A DNA stretch of 48,612 nt, taken from assembly GCA_028277205.1 (NCBI GenBank), contig JANQGT010000014.1, forward strand, positions 1 through 48,612. The letters run 5' to 3'. This stretch comes from Candidatus Altimarinota bacterium (lineage in GTDB: Bacteria > Patescibacteriota > Gracilibacteria > BD1-5 > UBA2023). Shown here piece by piece: positions 18,737-28,106 of the stretch (position 1 is the first letter of the stretch; each line of letters opens with the position of its first letter). The notes beneath the pieces were generated by a model. It saw nothing but the letters and a program-made list of their open reading frames with translations. It had not been told where the DNA came from and made no database searches. A program made the translations under genes and the position numbers.

Positions 18737-19360
18737 CTATTTCGAGTAAAACTCGACGATACGGGAGACATCGATCGCCTGATCGAATTCGTCTTTTTCC
18801 GGGAGAGCGTTCACCGTTACCGTCATTTTTTTCGCATCGACCGAGAGCCAGCCGACAGCGCTCACCGTTCCGTTTGGATTTTGCTTTTGAAATTCCTCGA
18901 ACTCGGCGAGAAACGACTTATACAGCGGAGAGTCTTTCAGTCGCTCGCGCAGCTCGATCACATCGCCGACCGAAAGACTGTAGGACGGAATGTCCACTTT
19001 TCGACCGTTGACGAGAAAGTGCGCATGATTGACAAACTGGCGTGCCTGCATGATCGTACGCGCGAGATTGGATTTGAATACGACATTATCAAGGCGAAGC
19101 TCGAGGAGTCTCATCATTTCCTCTCCTGTGATACCCGGTTTTTTGAGCGCTTTTTGAAAATAGGAGGCAAATTGCTTTTCAGAAAGTCCGTACATGCGCT
19201 TCGCCCGCTGTTTGGCGCGCATCTGCTGACCGGAGTCCGAGAGCTTGCCAAATCGCGCAAGCGGCTTTCGGTTTCCCCGCGACAGATCGTATTTTTCCGA
19301 AGCAAAGAGATTGACGCCTTCGCGACGGCAGAGTTTTCGTTTTGGTCCGGTGTATCGCAT
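18737..19360 (-). CDS. rpsD: Ribosomal protein uS4
   Basis: 207-residue 16S 5'-domain primary binder, also a translational regulator in other bacteria. Start MRYTGPKRKLCRREGVNLF, then GLSEKQFASYFQKAL, the S4 RNA-binding fold (RLDNVVFKSNLARTIMQARQ, VNHAHFLVNGRKVDIPSYSL) and the C-terminal FYSK. No UGA. Cluster order rpsM-rpsK-rpsD-rpoA-rplQ is canonical. Confidence 0.97.
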   Translation of the reverse strand: MRYTGPKRKLCRREGVNLFASEKYDLSRGNRKPLARFGKLSDSGQQMRAKQRAKRMYGLSEKQFASYFQKALKKPGITGEEMMRLLELRLDNVVFKSNLARTIMQARQFVNHAHFLVNGRKVDIPSYSLSVGDVIELRERLKDSPLYKSFLAEFEEFQKQNPNGTVSAVGWLSVDAKKMTVTVNALPEKDEFDQAIDVSRIVEFYSK

Positions 19361-19366
19361 AGAGAA

Positions 19367-19756
19367 TTAGAGCTTACGAATTTTCTTTTTTCGGCATCCG
19401 TTGTGAGGGACGGGCGTGACATCGTAGATCGCCGAAAGCTCCACGCCGGCACTCACGACACCGCGAATCGCCTGCTCGCGACCGGGTCCGATACCCTTGA
19501 TATAGACTGTGGCGCGCTCCACTCCATGCAGCGTTTTTGCTTTAGAGACGGCGTTTTCCGCCGTGAGCTGCGCGGCATAGGGAGTTGCTTCACGCGCTCA
19601 TTTGAATCCCGAGCTCCCACCTGTCGCCCAGGTGAGGGTGTTTCCCTCCTGATCGGCGACGACGACGTGTGTATTATTGAGCGATGCCCAGATGGAAATC
19701 CGAACCTCGGGAACGTTTTGACGAGTTTTTTTGGAGCGCTTGAGTGTCTTTGCCAT
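19367..19756 (-). CDS. rpsK: Ribosomal protein uS11
   Basis: 129 residues; 30S platform protein. Motifs: IWASLNNTHVVVADQEGNTL, TWATGGSSGFKGAREATPYA, VYIKGIGPGREQAIRGV and the C-terminal VTPVPHNGCRKKKIRKL. One UGA (19598-19600) encodes the Gly of GFKGAR, essentially invariant in bacterial S11. The standard code misses this gene as a whole, so it is one of the cleanest single proofs of code 25 here. Stop TAA, seven bases before rpsD. Confidence 0.97.
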
Positions 19757-19780
19757 ACGAATATGAGAGTATCGAAAGTA

Positions 19781-20146
19781 TTATTTTTTCTTGTTTGCGA
19801 TGGCGACGGCTTTTCCTTTTCGAGTACGGGCGTTTGTTTTCGTGCGTTGCCCGCGTACCGGCAGGCGCTTTTTATGGCGCTGTCCCCGATAGCAGTTGAT
19901 CTCTTCGAGACGCTTGATATTTTGTGCGCGATCGCGCCGCAGATCTCCCTCGATCAGATAGTCTTTCAGCTCTTCGCGGATACGGTCCAGCTCCGTCTCG
20001 TCCAGGGTTTCGATCTTTCGCGTCGGGCTAATGTCGACCTTTGCGAGGATCGCATCGGCGCTCGTCTGTCCGATACCGTAGATGTACGTGAGCGCGATAC
20101 GAGCGTGCTTGCCGTTTGGGAGATTTATACCGGCGATTCGTGCCAT
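19781..20146 (-). CDS. rpsM: Ribosomal protein uS13
   Basis: 121 residues; head protein that contacts P-site tRNA and the B1 bridge. Start [74 protein letters not shown] and a Lys-rich tail. No UGA. It follows rpmJ by 37 bases. Confidence 0.97.
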   Translation of the reverse strand: MARIAGINLPNGKHARIALTYIYGIGQTSADAILAKVDISPTRKIETLDETELDRIREELKDYLIEGDLRRDRAQNIKRLEEINCYRGQRHKKRLPVRGQRTKTNARTRKGKAVAIANKKK

Positions 20147-20183
20147 AACGTGTGGAAAGTACTAAGAAGCGAATACGTAAAAA

Positions 20184-20300
20184 CTATCCCTGTCGTTGCT
20201 TGTGTTTCGGATTTTTTTTGCAGCGGATATAGACCTTGCCACGACGAATGACGACTTGGCATGAGGCGCAGATGCGTTTTACGGAGGGATGGACTTTCAT
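20184..20300 (-). CDS. rpmJ: Ribosomal protein bL36
   Basis: 38 residues, usual length. [20 protein letters not shown] then [18 protein letters not shown]. The zinc-ribbon ligands C-x2-C plus a later Cys and His are present, so this is the zinc-binding (C+) form. Too short for many ORF filters but unmistakable in context between infA and rpsM. Confidence 0.95.
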   Translation of the reverse strand: MKVHPSVKRICASCQVVIRRGKVYIRCKKNPKHKQRQG

Positions 20301-20313
20301 ATGTGCTAGAAAA

Positions 20314-20598
20314 TTACGCAGCGTGCCGCGAAGAAGCGGTATTGTCGTTTGCCGGACTTGGCGGCTTTTTGTGCCGAAATACGATGCGACCCTTTGAGAG
20401 ATCGTACGGAGTCAGCTCTACTTTGACCGCGTCTCCCGGCATGAGCGAGATGGAGTGCTTTCGCATTTTTCCCGAAACGTGTGCGCGAACCATGAATCCT
20501 TCTCCGGCAAAATCATCGGAAAGCCTGACATCAAACGCGCCACCGGGCAACGACTTGATGACGATGCCCTCAACCTCTATCGTATCTTCCTTCGCCAT
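20314..20598 (-). CDS. infA: Translation initiation factor IF-1
   Basis: 94 residues, slightly longer than usual because of a Pro/Asn/Ala-rich tail. OB-fold protein that blocks the A site during initiation. Signature [20 protein letters not shown], then [40 protein letters not shown] and a basic end. No UGA. First gene of the infA-rpmJ-rpsM-rpsK-rpsD-rpoA-rplQ cluster. ATG 20598 gives the family N-terminus. Confidence 0.96.
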   Translation of the reverse strand: MAKEDTIEVEGIVIKSLPGGAFDVRLSDDFAGEGFMVRAHVSGKMRKHSISLMPGDAVKVELTPYDLSKGRIVFRHKKPPSPANDNTASSRHAA

Positions 20599-20646
20599 AG
20601 GCGGGTTTTCACGTAAAGATGAGGAAAGTAAAGAAAGCTCGGGCAT

Positions 20647-20673
20647 TGTATAAAAAAAAACGGAGATTGCAAA
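20647..20673 (-). promoter_or_regulatory. Possible promoter and hairpin upstream of infA
   Basis: On the minus strand TTTGCA (20668-20673) is 15 bases from TATACA (20647-20652), about 50 bases before the infA start. The -35 box lies in a perfect inverted repeat, TTGCAAA (20667-20673) / TTTGCAA (20679-20685). Confidence 0.4.
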
Positions 20674-20753
20674 TGTTTTTTGCAAAAAGCGAGAAACTGC
20701 GACATCGTCCGCATGAATAGTCAAATCTTTAGCAATCCGCCGCGCCGAAAGTC

Positions 20754-21155
20754 TTACACTTCTTTTCGCGCCCGGATCAGCTCTGCGATCATCTCTCGCA
20801 GGCGCGGTTCTTTGTCCCCGAGCAAATGAATCGACTCCTCGATCATGACGACGAGCTCCGTCGGCTCGAGCGCGCGGATACTGGCATTGCGTCGTCATGC
20901 GGAGTTTTTACGATCAAAAAGCGCCATCTCTCCGACGATATCGCTCGGTCCGATATATCCCACGCGAGTCTCCACACCATCACGCACTCTGTATACCTCC
21001 AGCTTGCCGGACTTTACGATATAAAAAGCACTCGCCTCCTCGCCCTCGAAAAAGAGCGACTCGCCTCCCGAAAGCGTTCGCAGCTGGCAAAAAATCTCGA
21101 GCCGTCGCCGCTCGTCCGCGGAAAACATATGAAAAAAATCGATGTCGTCGAGCAT
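20754..21155 (-). CDS. Cyclic-nucleotide-binding (CRP-type) domain protein
   Basis: 133 residues consisting of one cNMP-binding beta-roll without a DNA-binding domain. Seen: [77 protein letters not shown] (the phosphate-binding cassette with GEMAL and, in place of usual R-A/S, NSA-G-R-R) and a C-terminal helix. UGA 20895-20897 is the Gly after NSA; beyond it the helix completes the fold. Such stand-alone domains usually act in protein-protein signalling; the partner is unknown. ATG 21155 is chosen at the domain boundary; upstream sequence is AT-rich and unrelated. Stop TAA. Confidence 0.75.
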
Positions 21156-21356
21156 AGGAATAACGATGTTTTTAGGTACGGTTTTCCAAAGAGTATTATA
21201 AATCGAGAAAAATACAAGCATCCAGTATTGACGAAATGAGTCAACTTGATTGAGTAATTTCCTACCAAGCCGTAAAGATTTTGTCAGGATTTCGCAAAAA
21301 GTGATGCAAAAATCTGGAAATCCCCTATCGAAAACCCACAAGAAAGCGAGAAAGGA

Positions 21357-23879
21357 TTATTTTCGCTCGACGCGCGCATACACCTCCAGCGTGTCGCCCT
21401 CCTGGATACGTACGTCGGTTTTCAGATTGATACCGCACTCGTCCGGCGAGGCGACTTCGCGCACATCGGTCGGTCCGATTTTCAGGCTCGTGATTTCCCC
21501 GTCGCCGACTTTGCGTTCATCGCGGATGATGCGAGCCTTTGCGCGCAGCTCGATCTTTCCCGACTCGACGGCGAGTCCGATGATGAGCCGATCCTTTGAT
21601 CGGTAAAAAATCGCTTTTACAGCGGCGACTCCGATATCCACGTCGTCGTAGCGGATATCGATCATTCCCGTGATGATCGCCTCGATTTTTTCGAGGATGT
21701 GATAGATGACCCGTTTGTTGATAAATTCTATCTTTGAGTCTTCGAGTGTCTGGCGCGCTTGCGGATTGACAGAGACATTGTAGGCGATCAGGAGCGCCTG
21801 CCCCATACCCGCCATATAGACGTCATTATCATTGACGTCTCCTACACCCGTGTGAATAATGTGCACCTGCGTCTCGGCGGTAGAGAGATTGAGCAGTGCT
21901 CCGCGCAGCGCTTCGAGTGATCCGTTCGAGTCCGCCTTGAGCACGATTTTGAGCTGTTTGAGATTTCCGCTTTTGAGCTTTCAGAGCATGGCATCCAGCG
22001 ACGCCCCCTCGAATGTATGGATACTGCGCGTCGCCTTGAGCATTTTAAATTCGTGTGCTTTTTTTTCGGCGACAGGCAGATCGGGAACGACCTGGAGGAT
22101 ATCTCCTCCCTCCACCGCGGCATTCAGTCCGGTGATGATGGCGGGCGTTGACGGTCCGGCGGATTCGATATTTTTACCACGAAAATCCCGAAGCGAGCGG
22201 ATACGACCGTACGCCTCTCCCGAGACGATCGCTTCGGATTTGTGAATTTTTCCGGTATTTATGAGGATCGTGGCGACATGTCCGAGTCGCGGATCCAGAC
22301 GCGCCTCGATGACGGTGGCGACACCGGCGCGGTCAGAGTTTGCCTGCAGCTCCTGCATATCCGACACGAGCAGGATCATATCCAGGAGTGTTTCCATCCC
22401 GAGTCCCGTCTTCGCGGAGACTGGCACCATGACGGTGGATCCTCCCCACTCCTCGGGAGTCAGATCGTGCTCGGCGAGCTGTCATTTGACCAGCTCGGGA
22501 TTGGCGCCCTCCTTGTCCATTTTATTGATCGCGACGACGACGGGTACCTCCGCTGCTTTCGCAAGCTCGATGGATTCGATGGTTTGCGGCTTAGCCCCTT
22601 CGTCGGCGGCGACGACGAGGACGATGATATCCGTGAGCTTTGATCCGCGCGATCGCATGAGTCCGAATGCCTCATGTCCCGGCGTATCGAGAAAGGTGAT
22701 TTTTCGTCCGTCTTTCTCTACCTGATAGGCACCGATGCGCTGGGTGATTCCCCCCTCTTCGCCCTCGGCGACCGCCGTGCTGCGGATAAAGTCCAGGATG
22801 GACGTCTTTCCGTGATCGACGTGTCCCATGATGCTGATGACGGGCGGACGCTGGGTGAGGGTCGACTCGTCGTCCTCCCGGAGAAGCTCGGAAATATCTC
22901 CCTCCAAAATATCGAGCGAGGATACACCCGCCTGCTCCACGCGCTTGACCACGATGCCAAATGATTCACCGACCAGATAGCTCGTATCGAAATCGATGCG
23001 GGTATTGAGATTGACCACCATACCGTTTTTCAAAAGCTCGGCGATGATCTTTCCCATCGGCACTCCGAATTTTTCGGAGAGCTCTTTCACGGTCAGGACT
23101 TCGGGAATTGCGACTTCTTGTCCCGTACGATCGACCAGCACCTGCTGGATTTCCTCGACTTTCTTTTCTTTCTTGGGTTGTGCGTGGGCTTTTTTCGTCC
23201 GACGAAATCCGCGATCATCATCGCCGCGATCATCGACGGCGCCGTGTGTGCGTATTCATCCGCGACGATGCCTCGCACCGTCTGCATCCTCTGAATGGCG
23301 TCGTTCGGATTTTTTGCGCTCGTAGGTTTTCAGGCGGCTCTCCTGTTTCGGCTTGTGAAAAGCGTCAGCTTTCTTTCGTTCGGACTCTGTGGTTGTTTGT
23401 TGTTTTGCGGATGCGGAGGCAGGAGTCTCGGATGCCCGCCTGCGCTCTGGAGTCCTCGGCGATTCGGATTTTTTCGGTATGTCCCGTGGTCCGGATGGCT
23501 CGAATGTCACCGTCGGTCTCGTGTAGCTGCGTCCGCGTCGTTGCTTGGCTGCGACCGATTTTTCCTCGTGTGACTTTTCAGATACGGGCGCGGATGATGG
23601 TCCTGTTTTCTCTGACACATCGGAAACGGGCTCTGTCCGGGGTGGAGCACTCTCGAATGTGATGGGTCGTCCCGCATTTGCGCGCGTTCATTTTTCGGAT
23701 GTCGAAATACTCTCGGGAGTATCGGGCGTATCCTCGACGGGTTTTTCCAGAGTGGATTCGACGACTTTCTTTTTGATCTTTACACGAGTGGTTCTCTTCT
23801 GCTTTTGATCGGATGCGTCTCGTTCGCGCTGCTCGATGTGCGCGTAGTAGTCGTCTACGGATGTCTTCGGGGGTGCCAT
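21357..23879 (-). CDS. infB: Translation initiation factor IF-2
   Basis: 840-residue GTPase that brings fMet-tRNA to the 30S subunit. About 250 residues of charged, low-complexity N-terminus precede an IF-2N-like helix ([20 protein letters not shown]), the G domain ([18 protein letters not shown] near 350, [15 protein letters not shown]), then EF-Tu-like domain II, domain III ([13 protein letters not shown]) and the fMet-tRNA-binding domain IV ([20 protein letters not shown]). Four UGAs read as Gly (23688-23690, 23256-23258, 22482-22484, 21981-21983) in one unbroken frame. It has a TTGACA/TATAAT promoter and a ~100-base leader; nusA is not adjacent. Confidence 0.97.
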
Positions 23880-23931
23880 TCTATAGAGTATCGGGTAAAG
23901 CGGTAAGCTGCATGCCTCGGCACGGGGAAAT

Positions 23932-23957
23932 CGAAAGGCGAGAAAGACGCCGTTTCG
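23932..23957. other. Hairpin in the infB 5' leader
   Basis: CGAAAGGCG, a 7-base loop and CGCC-G-TTTCG pair with one bulged base. It lies between the predicted infB promoter and start codon, about 55-80 bases before the ATG on the minus strand. No T-run follows, so it is not a terminator. Confidence 0.35.
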
Positions 23958-23977
23958 ATATCAAACCTCGTCGTTCC

Positions 23978-24004
23978 ATTATAGGGAAACGAGAAAGATG
24001 TCAA
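23978..24004 (-). promoter_or_regulatory. Consensus promoter for infB
   Basis: On the minus strand a perfect TTGACA (23999-24004), a 15-base spacer and a perfect TATAAT (23978-23983). The transcript would carry a leader of about 90-100 bases. The rest of the 300-base gap (24005-24185) holds a GCTCCCG/CGGGAGC hairpin but no convincing gene. Confidence 0.65.
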
Positions 24005-24185
24005 AGAAGAGCGTCGCCGGCATCGAGAGTTTGGCAGTTTTATCGTGTGATTTTCCCTGGCGAGGACGCGTATTTTCGGGGGACGAGGGCAGCCATCTCG
24101 GCTCCCGAGAGACGGGAGCATGCATGATCTCACCATAACAGCGAACACAACGCCCATTGGAAATTTATGATCCAAGGGCGCCTCG

Positions 24186-24797
24186 CTACTTCAGTGCCTC
24201 TCCTACCTCTCCAGAGAGCTTCATGGACGGATTCAGCGTCTTGTCTCCCGCCGTCCACTTTGCAGGACATGCCGTGCCGGGATTTTGCTCCATGTACTGG
24301 AGCGCCTGGATTTTTCGGAGGAGCTCCTCGCTGTTTCGACCGAGCGGACCGGATGTGACCTCGATCACGCGCACGATGCCGTCCGGATCGATGACAAATG
24401 TCCCGCGTCCGGCAATACCGGTATCCTCGTCCAGGATATTGTAGCGGTACGCCACGTCGCCATTATGATCTGCGAGCATCATATAGGGAAATCCCTGCAT
24501 GAGCGACTCGTGCCGCGTCCATGCCCGATGCGAGTAGATCGTATCCGTCGAGGCGGCGAGCACGATCACGTCCAGCTCGTCAAATCGACTCTTCATATCC
24601 GCCATGTCTCTGAGCTCGGTCGGACAGACAAAGGTGAAATCCGCCGGGTAGTAAAACAGCACGACCCATTTTCCCTTTAGCGAGGCGAGACTGACACTCG
24701 TCTCATCGTCAGTCCCGGGGTCGTAGGCGGGCAGCTCGAAGAGCGGCGCAAGCGTATCGATCTTGACATTTTCGAGATCCAGATCAGTGTCCATCAT
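24186..24797 (-). CDS. 2-Cys peroxiredoxin (AhpC/Prx1 type)
   Basis: 203 residues. It reduces hydrogen peroxide and organic hydroperoxides. Seen: LKGKWVVLFYYPADFTFVCP with the peroxidatic Cys in FTFVCPTEL, STDTIYSHRAW, GRGTFVIDPDGIVRVIEV and the resolving Cys in GTACPAKW near residue 180, typical for a 2-Cys Prx1/AhpC enzyme. No UGA. ATG 24797 is used. No AhpF or thioredoxin-reductase gene is adjacent, so the reductant is unknown. Confidence 0.95.
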   Translation of the reverse strand: MMDTDLDLENVKIDTLAPLFELPAYDPGTDDETSVSLASLKGKWVVLFYYPADFTFVCPTELRDMADMKSRFDELDVIVLAASTDTIYSHRAWTRHESLMQGFPYMMLADHNGDVAYRYNILDEDTGIAGRGTFVIDPDGIVRVIEVTSGPLGRNSEELLRKIQALQYMEQNPGTACPAKWTAGDKTLNPSMKLSGEVGEALK

Positions 24798-24853
24798 AGA
24801 CAATAAAGAGAGGAAATACTGCCCGCAATGGTATCGTGTTTAGCGAAAAAAGC

Positions 24854-24886
24854 AAACCGGGAATTCGTATGCGATACCGGTTTTTA
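24854..24886 (-). terminator. Terminator after winged-helix gene
   Basis: On the minus strand AAACCGG, a ~16-base loop and CCGGTTT are followed by GCTTTTTT. It starts right at the stop codon of the winged-helix gene. The same element is repeated at about 25213-25245 beside the decayed gene copy. Confidence 0.55.
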
Positions 24887-25111
24887 TATATCTGTATCCG
24901 GCATATCAATGGGAAAGTACCTGACGGCATTGCCCTCGCGTACCCGATACAAACGCCCTTGCTCGATGAGCTGTCGGCGTAAATGCCATGAATGAGCGCG
25001 ACCGAGAAACCGGGTTATCTCCGATGCGCGAACACCCGGATTCGCACGCACGAAGTCTACAATATCATGACAAAGCAGTGCGGCATGAGTACGAGAAGAT
25101 CTGTCATCCAT
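24884..25111 (-). CDS. Small winged-helix DNA-binding protein
   Basis: 75 residues. DIVDFVRANPGVRASEITRF, LGRAHSWHLRRQLIEQGRLY and RVREGNAVRYFPIDMP fit a single winged helix (helix-turn-helix plus beta wing) of the MarR/ArsR/transcription-factor kind; the exact family is not recognised. No UGA. Stop TAA. Its promoter carries two direct repeats overlapping the -10 region, which suggests autoregulation. A decayed copy of its 3' end lies upstream. Confidence 0.65.
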   Translation of the reverse strand: MDDRSSRTHAALLCHDIVDFVRANPGVRASEITRFLGRAHSWHLRRQLIEQGRLYRVREGNAVRYFPIDMPDTDI

Positions 25112-25144
25112 ACCAATCCAAATCCAGTGAATGCAAGAAGCATG

Positions 25145-25179
25145 ATCACGTATATACTATATCACGCATATACTGTCAA
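25145..25179 (-). promoter_or_regulatory. Promoter with direct-repeat operator of the winged-helix gene
   Basis: Minus strand: TTGACA (25174-25179), a 17-base spacer, TATATA (25151-25156). On the plus strand two 13-base direct repeats, ATCACGTATATAC (25145-25157) and ATCACGCATATAC (25161-25173), differ at one base, have a 16-base period and cover the spacer and -10 box. Bound protein here would block transcription. Confidence 0.6.
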
Positions 25180-25183
25180 TACA

Positions 25184-25290
25184 TGCCTACAATGGTATCG
25201 CATTTGGTAAAAAAGCAAACCGGGAATTTCTGAGAGCGATACCGGTTTTCATGCGTCCATGTCCGGTTATCAGTGGGAAAATGCCGGCAC
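25184..25290 (-). pseudogene. Decayed duplicate of the winged-helix gene 3' end
   Basis: This block repeats 24819-24925: TACAATGGTATCGCATTTGG versus CGCAATGGTATCGTGTTTAG, then an AAAAAAGCAAACCGGGAATT hairpin in both, then the codons for the end of the wing (the TTTCCCA-TGATA-CCGGA region). The frame and the rest of the gene are lost beyond about 25290. A former tandem pair of regulator genes is the simplest reading. Confidence 0.55.
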
Positions 25291-25400
25291 ACTCATGTCG
25301 ACACACTTTGGAGGCTATGATACCGCATCGGCAAGAAGATGCACAAAGAAAAGAATGGAGGGGTCTTTATCGTGAAAAACCGGAATGCCTGGTGAAACAT

Positions 25401-25428
25401 TTGGTGTTTTTCCGGGTCTTTTTATAAT
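25401..25428 (+). promoter_or_regulatory. Predicted promoter for MAPEG gene and ABC ATPase
   Basis: TTGGTG (25401-25406), a 16-base spacer and a perfect TATAAT (25423-25428), 31 bases before the ATG. Confidence 0.6.
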
Positions 25429-25459
25429 CATCCGGTGTAGTGATAACCCTCCCGGACTC

Positions 25460-25993
25460 ATGCAAAAAGCATACGCACAAGAATCATCCGACGCGACAGC
25501 AGAGGTATCCCCCTCGATTTCGGCGTCGCTTCGCGAATTTTTCGAGCCAGATCCCGGTATGCTCCCTCCGCCCGGAGCACTCGAATTTTACTCGTTGTCA
25601 CTGCTGGCTGTCGCCATATTCGTCATCGTACTCGCGATGCGGGTCGGCTTGGCACGCATAAAGCATAAAGTCAATCCCCCCGCCATGACCGGTCCGCCGG
25701 CGTTTGAGCACGCGTCCCGCATCTATCAAAACACCATCGAACAACTCATCCTCTTTATGATCGTGCTCGTTGTTTTCACGACTGCATCGGGATGGATCGC
25801 GGCGGGTATCGCGACGATTTTATGGCTTTTGGCGCGTATCGTCTACGCCGTCGGATACTCGTATTCTCCGGGGGGACGCATGCTGGGATTCGTCCTCGGC
25901 GTATCCATCGTCGCAGTCATGATCCTCTGGAGTGCGCTCGTATTTGGGACGCGATTATTTCTCATCCTCACCTCGTCGCCCTGACTCTCGTAA
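25460..25993 (+). CDS. MAPEG-family membrane protein
   Basis: 177 residues. After a ~40-residue polar N-terminus, four hydrophobic segments follow (ALEFYSLSLLAVAIFVIVLA, LILFMIVLVVFTTASGWIAA, ILWLLARIVYAVGYSY and GFVLGVSIVAVMILWSALV). The MAPEG signature is present in the FEHASRIYQNTIEQLILF region, where Arg, Asn and Glu contact glutathione in characterised members. It may be a microsomal-glutathione-transferase-like detoxification protein. UGA 25982-25984 is Gly; the frame ends at TAA 25991-25993. The ABC ATPase starts ten bases later. Confidence 0.78.
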
Positions 25994-26003
25994 TTTTTTC
26001 GAT

Positions 26004-26744
26004 ATGAACGATGTGCATACTCTCGCCCTCGAGCTCGACCGAGTATACAAAACCATAGACCGAAAATCCATCCTGCAGGATGTCACACTGCGCGTAAACA
26101 CGGGAGAAGTATTTGGATTTCTATGACCAAACGGCGCCGGAAAAACAACCACGATGAAAGCAATCCTGGGGCTCATCCACCCGGATTCGGGGACGATCCG
26201 CGTACTCGGAAAATCACTCGACGAAAAGACAAAGCATCGTATCGGCTTTATGCCGGAGCAGACATATTTTTATAAATATCTGACGGGGCGGGAGTTTTTA
26301 GATTTCAATGCCCGGTTTTATAGTCTGGACGGCGAGACGAGACGCACGCGCATCGAGGAGCTTTTGGATGCGCTCGCACTCGCGCATGCGGGTGATACCC
26401 TGCTATCCAAATACTCCAAAGGCATGCTCCAGCGCATCGGACTCGCACAGGCGATACTCCATCGACCCGAGCTTGTCTTTTTGGATGAGCCGATGAGCGG
26501 ACTCGATCCCATCGGACGACGTATGGTAAAAGATCTCATGCTCGATCTGAAATCCGAGGGCGTCACGATTTTTTTCAACACGCATATCCTCTCCGACGTC
26601 GAGCGGCTCTGCGACCGATTCGCGATCATCCACGAGGGACGTATCGTAGCACAAAAATCCGTCAATGAACTCACCGAGCCACTTGAGGATTTTTTTATTC
26701 GTACGGTAGAGGAAAACTCGGAACGAGAGCTCGAGATCCGATAG
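26004..26744 (+). CDS. ABC transporter ATP-binding protein
   Basis: 246 residues. Walker A GPNGAGKTTT near residue 42, Q-loop MPEQTYFYKYLTG, signature YSKGMLQRIGLAQA (SKGMxQR form typical of ABC-2 exporters such as CcmA/NatA), Walker B LVFLDEPMSGLDP and switch His in FFNTHILSDVE. The first Gly of Walker A is encoded by UGA (26124-26126), so the standard code would cut an essential motif. Stop TAG. No permease is adjacent; the partner must lie elsewhere. It probably shares the MAPEG promoter. Confidence 0.93.
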
Positions 26745-26757
26745 GACAGCGCAGTAT

Positions 26758-27357
26758 CTATAGAGAGCGCAGTTCTGTCGTGATGCGCTGTCTCAGCTCG
26801 GCGGACCATTTGGTGTTACTGGTACGAAGAAAGAGTATTTTCTTCTCAAGCGTTGTTAGCTCGGTAGTTATACTTCCGCCCTCTAGTCTGCGCGCTTTCA
26901 TTTGAATTCGTCCTATGCGATAGCCAAGTCGCTTATAGAGCATGCTAAACAGTTTCCCCTCGGGAGATCATTTGGCTGCATAGGCATGCATTCATTGGTA
27001 TCGATGCAATTTCATATAAAAAGCAACGAGTATGAAACGGAGTATTGCCTCATCGAGATTCGCATTTATTGCTCTTTTCAGAGGATCTATAGCAACATCT
27101 CATTTTGTAGCGAGAGTATCAAAATCCATCTCTCTTCACAGTATCATCTCTACAACCGTTCTCACGACGAGTTTATGAAAATCAGGGTCTCCCAATCCGT
27201 ATGTCAATTTTGGCAAAATATGCCCTTCGATCACCTTTCATACTCGTACAGCGAGTTCTCATACTTTCGTACTCACCGCTGCTTGTTCTCCTTCGGTCGG
27301 AATGTCGGGAATCACCTCATCCATGATGCGAATGTGAGACGTTGATTCTGAGCTCAT
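26758..27357 (-). CDS. Unknown protein, UGA-rich
   Basis: 199 residues in one frame containing six UGA codons; the standard code shows only short scraps. No family recognised. Content: polar start (MSSESTSHIRIMDEVIPDIP), a helical centre (KVGELAVRVGKVIEGHILPK, DFHKLVVRTVVEMILGREMD, ATKGDVAIDPLKRAINANLD) and a basic, helical C-terminus (KRLGYRIGRIQMKARRLEGG, TLEKKILFLRTSNTKWS). No signal or membrane span, so a soluble, perhaps nucleic-acid-binding, protein is possible. AT-richer than neighbours. Convergent with the ABC gene; stop TAG. Confidence 0.72.
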
Positions 27358-27490
27358 GGCAATACATGATATATGACACCGAGAAGCAAAAGTGTAGAAA
27401 TAAGCCGAAAATGTACAACCACAAACTCCCGAAATTCCGGACTTTTTACCCGTGTCTTGCATACGAGAAAAATCACACTATATTTCACCT

Positions 27491-28066
27491 ATGCAAAAAA
27501 CTCTGACCATCGCCACCGGCAATCCAAAAAAATTTTCGATGATCGCCCATGCATTCGAGTGAATGCCCGAGTGGCAAATCGAGCGCGCGGATATCGATCT
27601 GCCGGAGCTACAAGCCGACACTCTGGAAGAGATCGCCCGTACGAAACTGGAAGCGGCGCGAAGCGCCATCCCGTGAATGTGCCTGGTGGACGATACGGCG
27701 TTTTATCTCTCGGCACTCTCGGGATTTCCGGGAGTATACGCGAAGCATTTTATCAAACGGCTCGGACCGATCCGCATCGCCGAGATACTGGAGCGACTCG
27801 GGGATCCACGCATCGAGATGGAGAGCCTGCTCGCACTCTGGGATGGCGAGGACGTGCGGATATTCACGAGTACGCGTTCGGGGGCGGTGGCATCCACCGA
27901 GCGAGCACGCGGATCAAAAAATCAGCACGACTACGATGCGCTCTTTATCCCCGACGGAGCGGATGCGACATTCGAGCAGATGAGCATGACAGAAAAATGG
28001 ACGTACATCCCGCGAGTCCAGTCCGCACAAAAAGTCGCGGCGTATCTGCGAAAACGCTTTTCATAA
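27491..28066 (+). CDS. rdgB: Non-canonical purine NTP pyrophosphatase (Ham1/RdgB family)
   Basis: 191 residues. It hydrolyses ITP, dITP and XTP to the monophosphates and so cleans the nucleotide pool. Motifs: LTIATGNPKKF (N-terminal T-x-N-x-x-K substrate loop), LEEIARTKLEAARSAIPGMCLVDDTAF across the second UGA (quoted in part: TKLEAARSAIP, LVDDTAFYLSAL), FPGVYAKHFIKRLG, and the C-terminal GADATFEQMSMTEKW in place of the usual G...TFAEM...K.. . UGA at 27560-27562 and 27674-27676 are Gly. Slight drift from consensus, but fold markers are clear. Stop TAA. Confidence 0.88.
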
Positions 28067-28106
28067 TACTGGTTTCGAGCCGAAAATGTGATTTTAGCAT
28101 ACAGCC

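Noticed and set aside
23855-24175. Minus-strand 106-codon frame upstream of infB
   Set aside because: It overlaps the infB start in another frame and crosses the consensus promoter.
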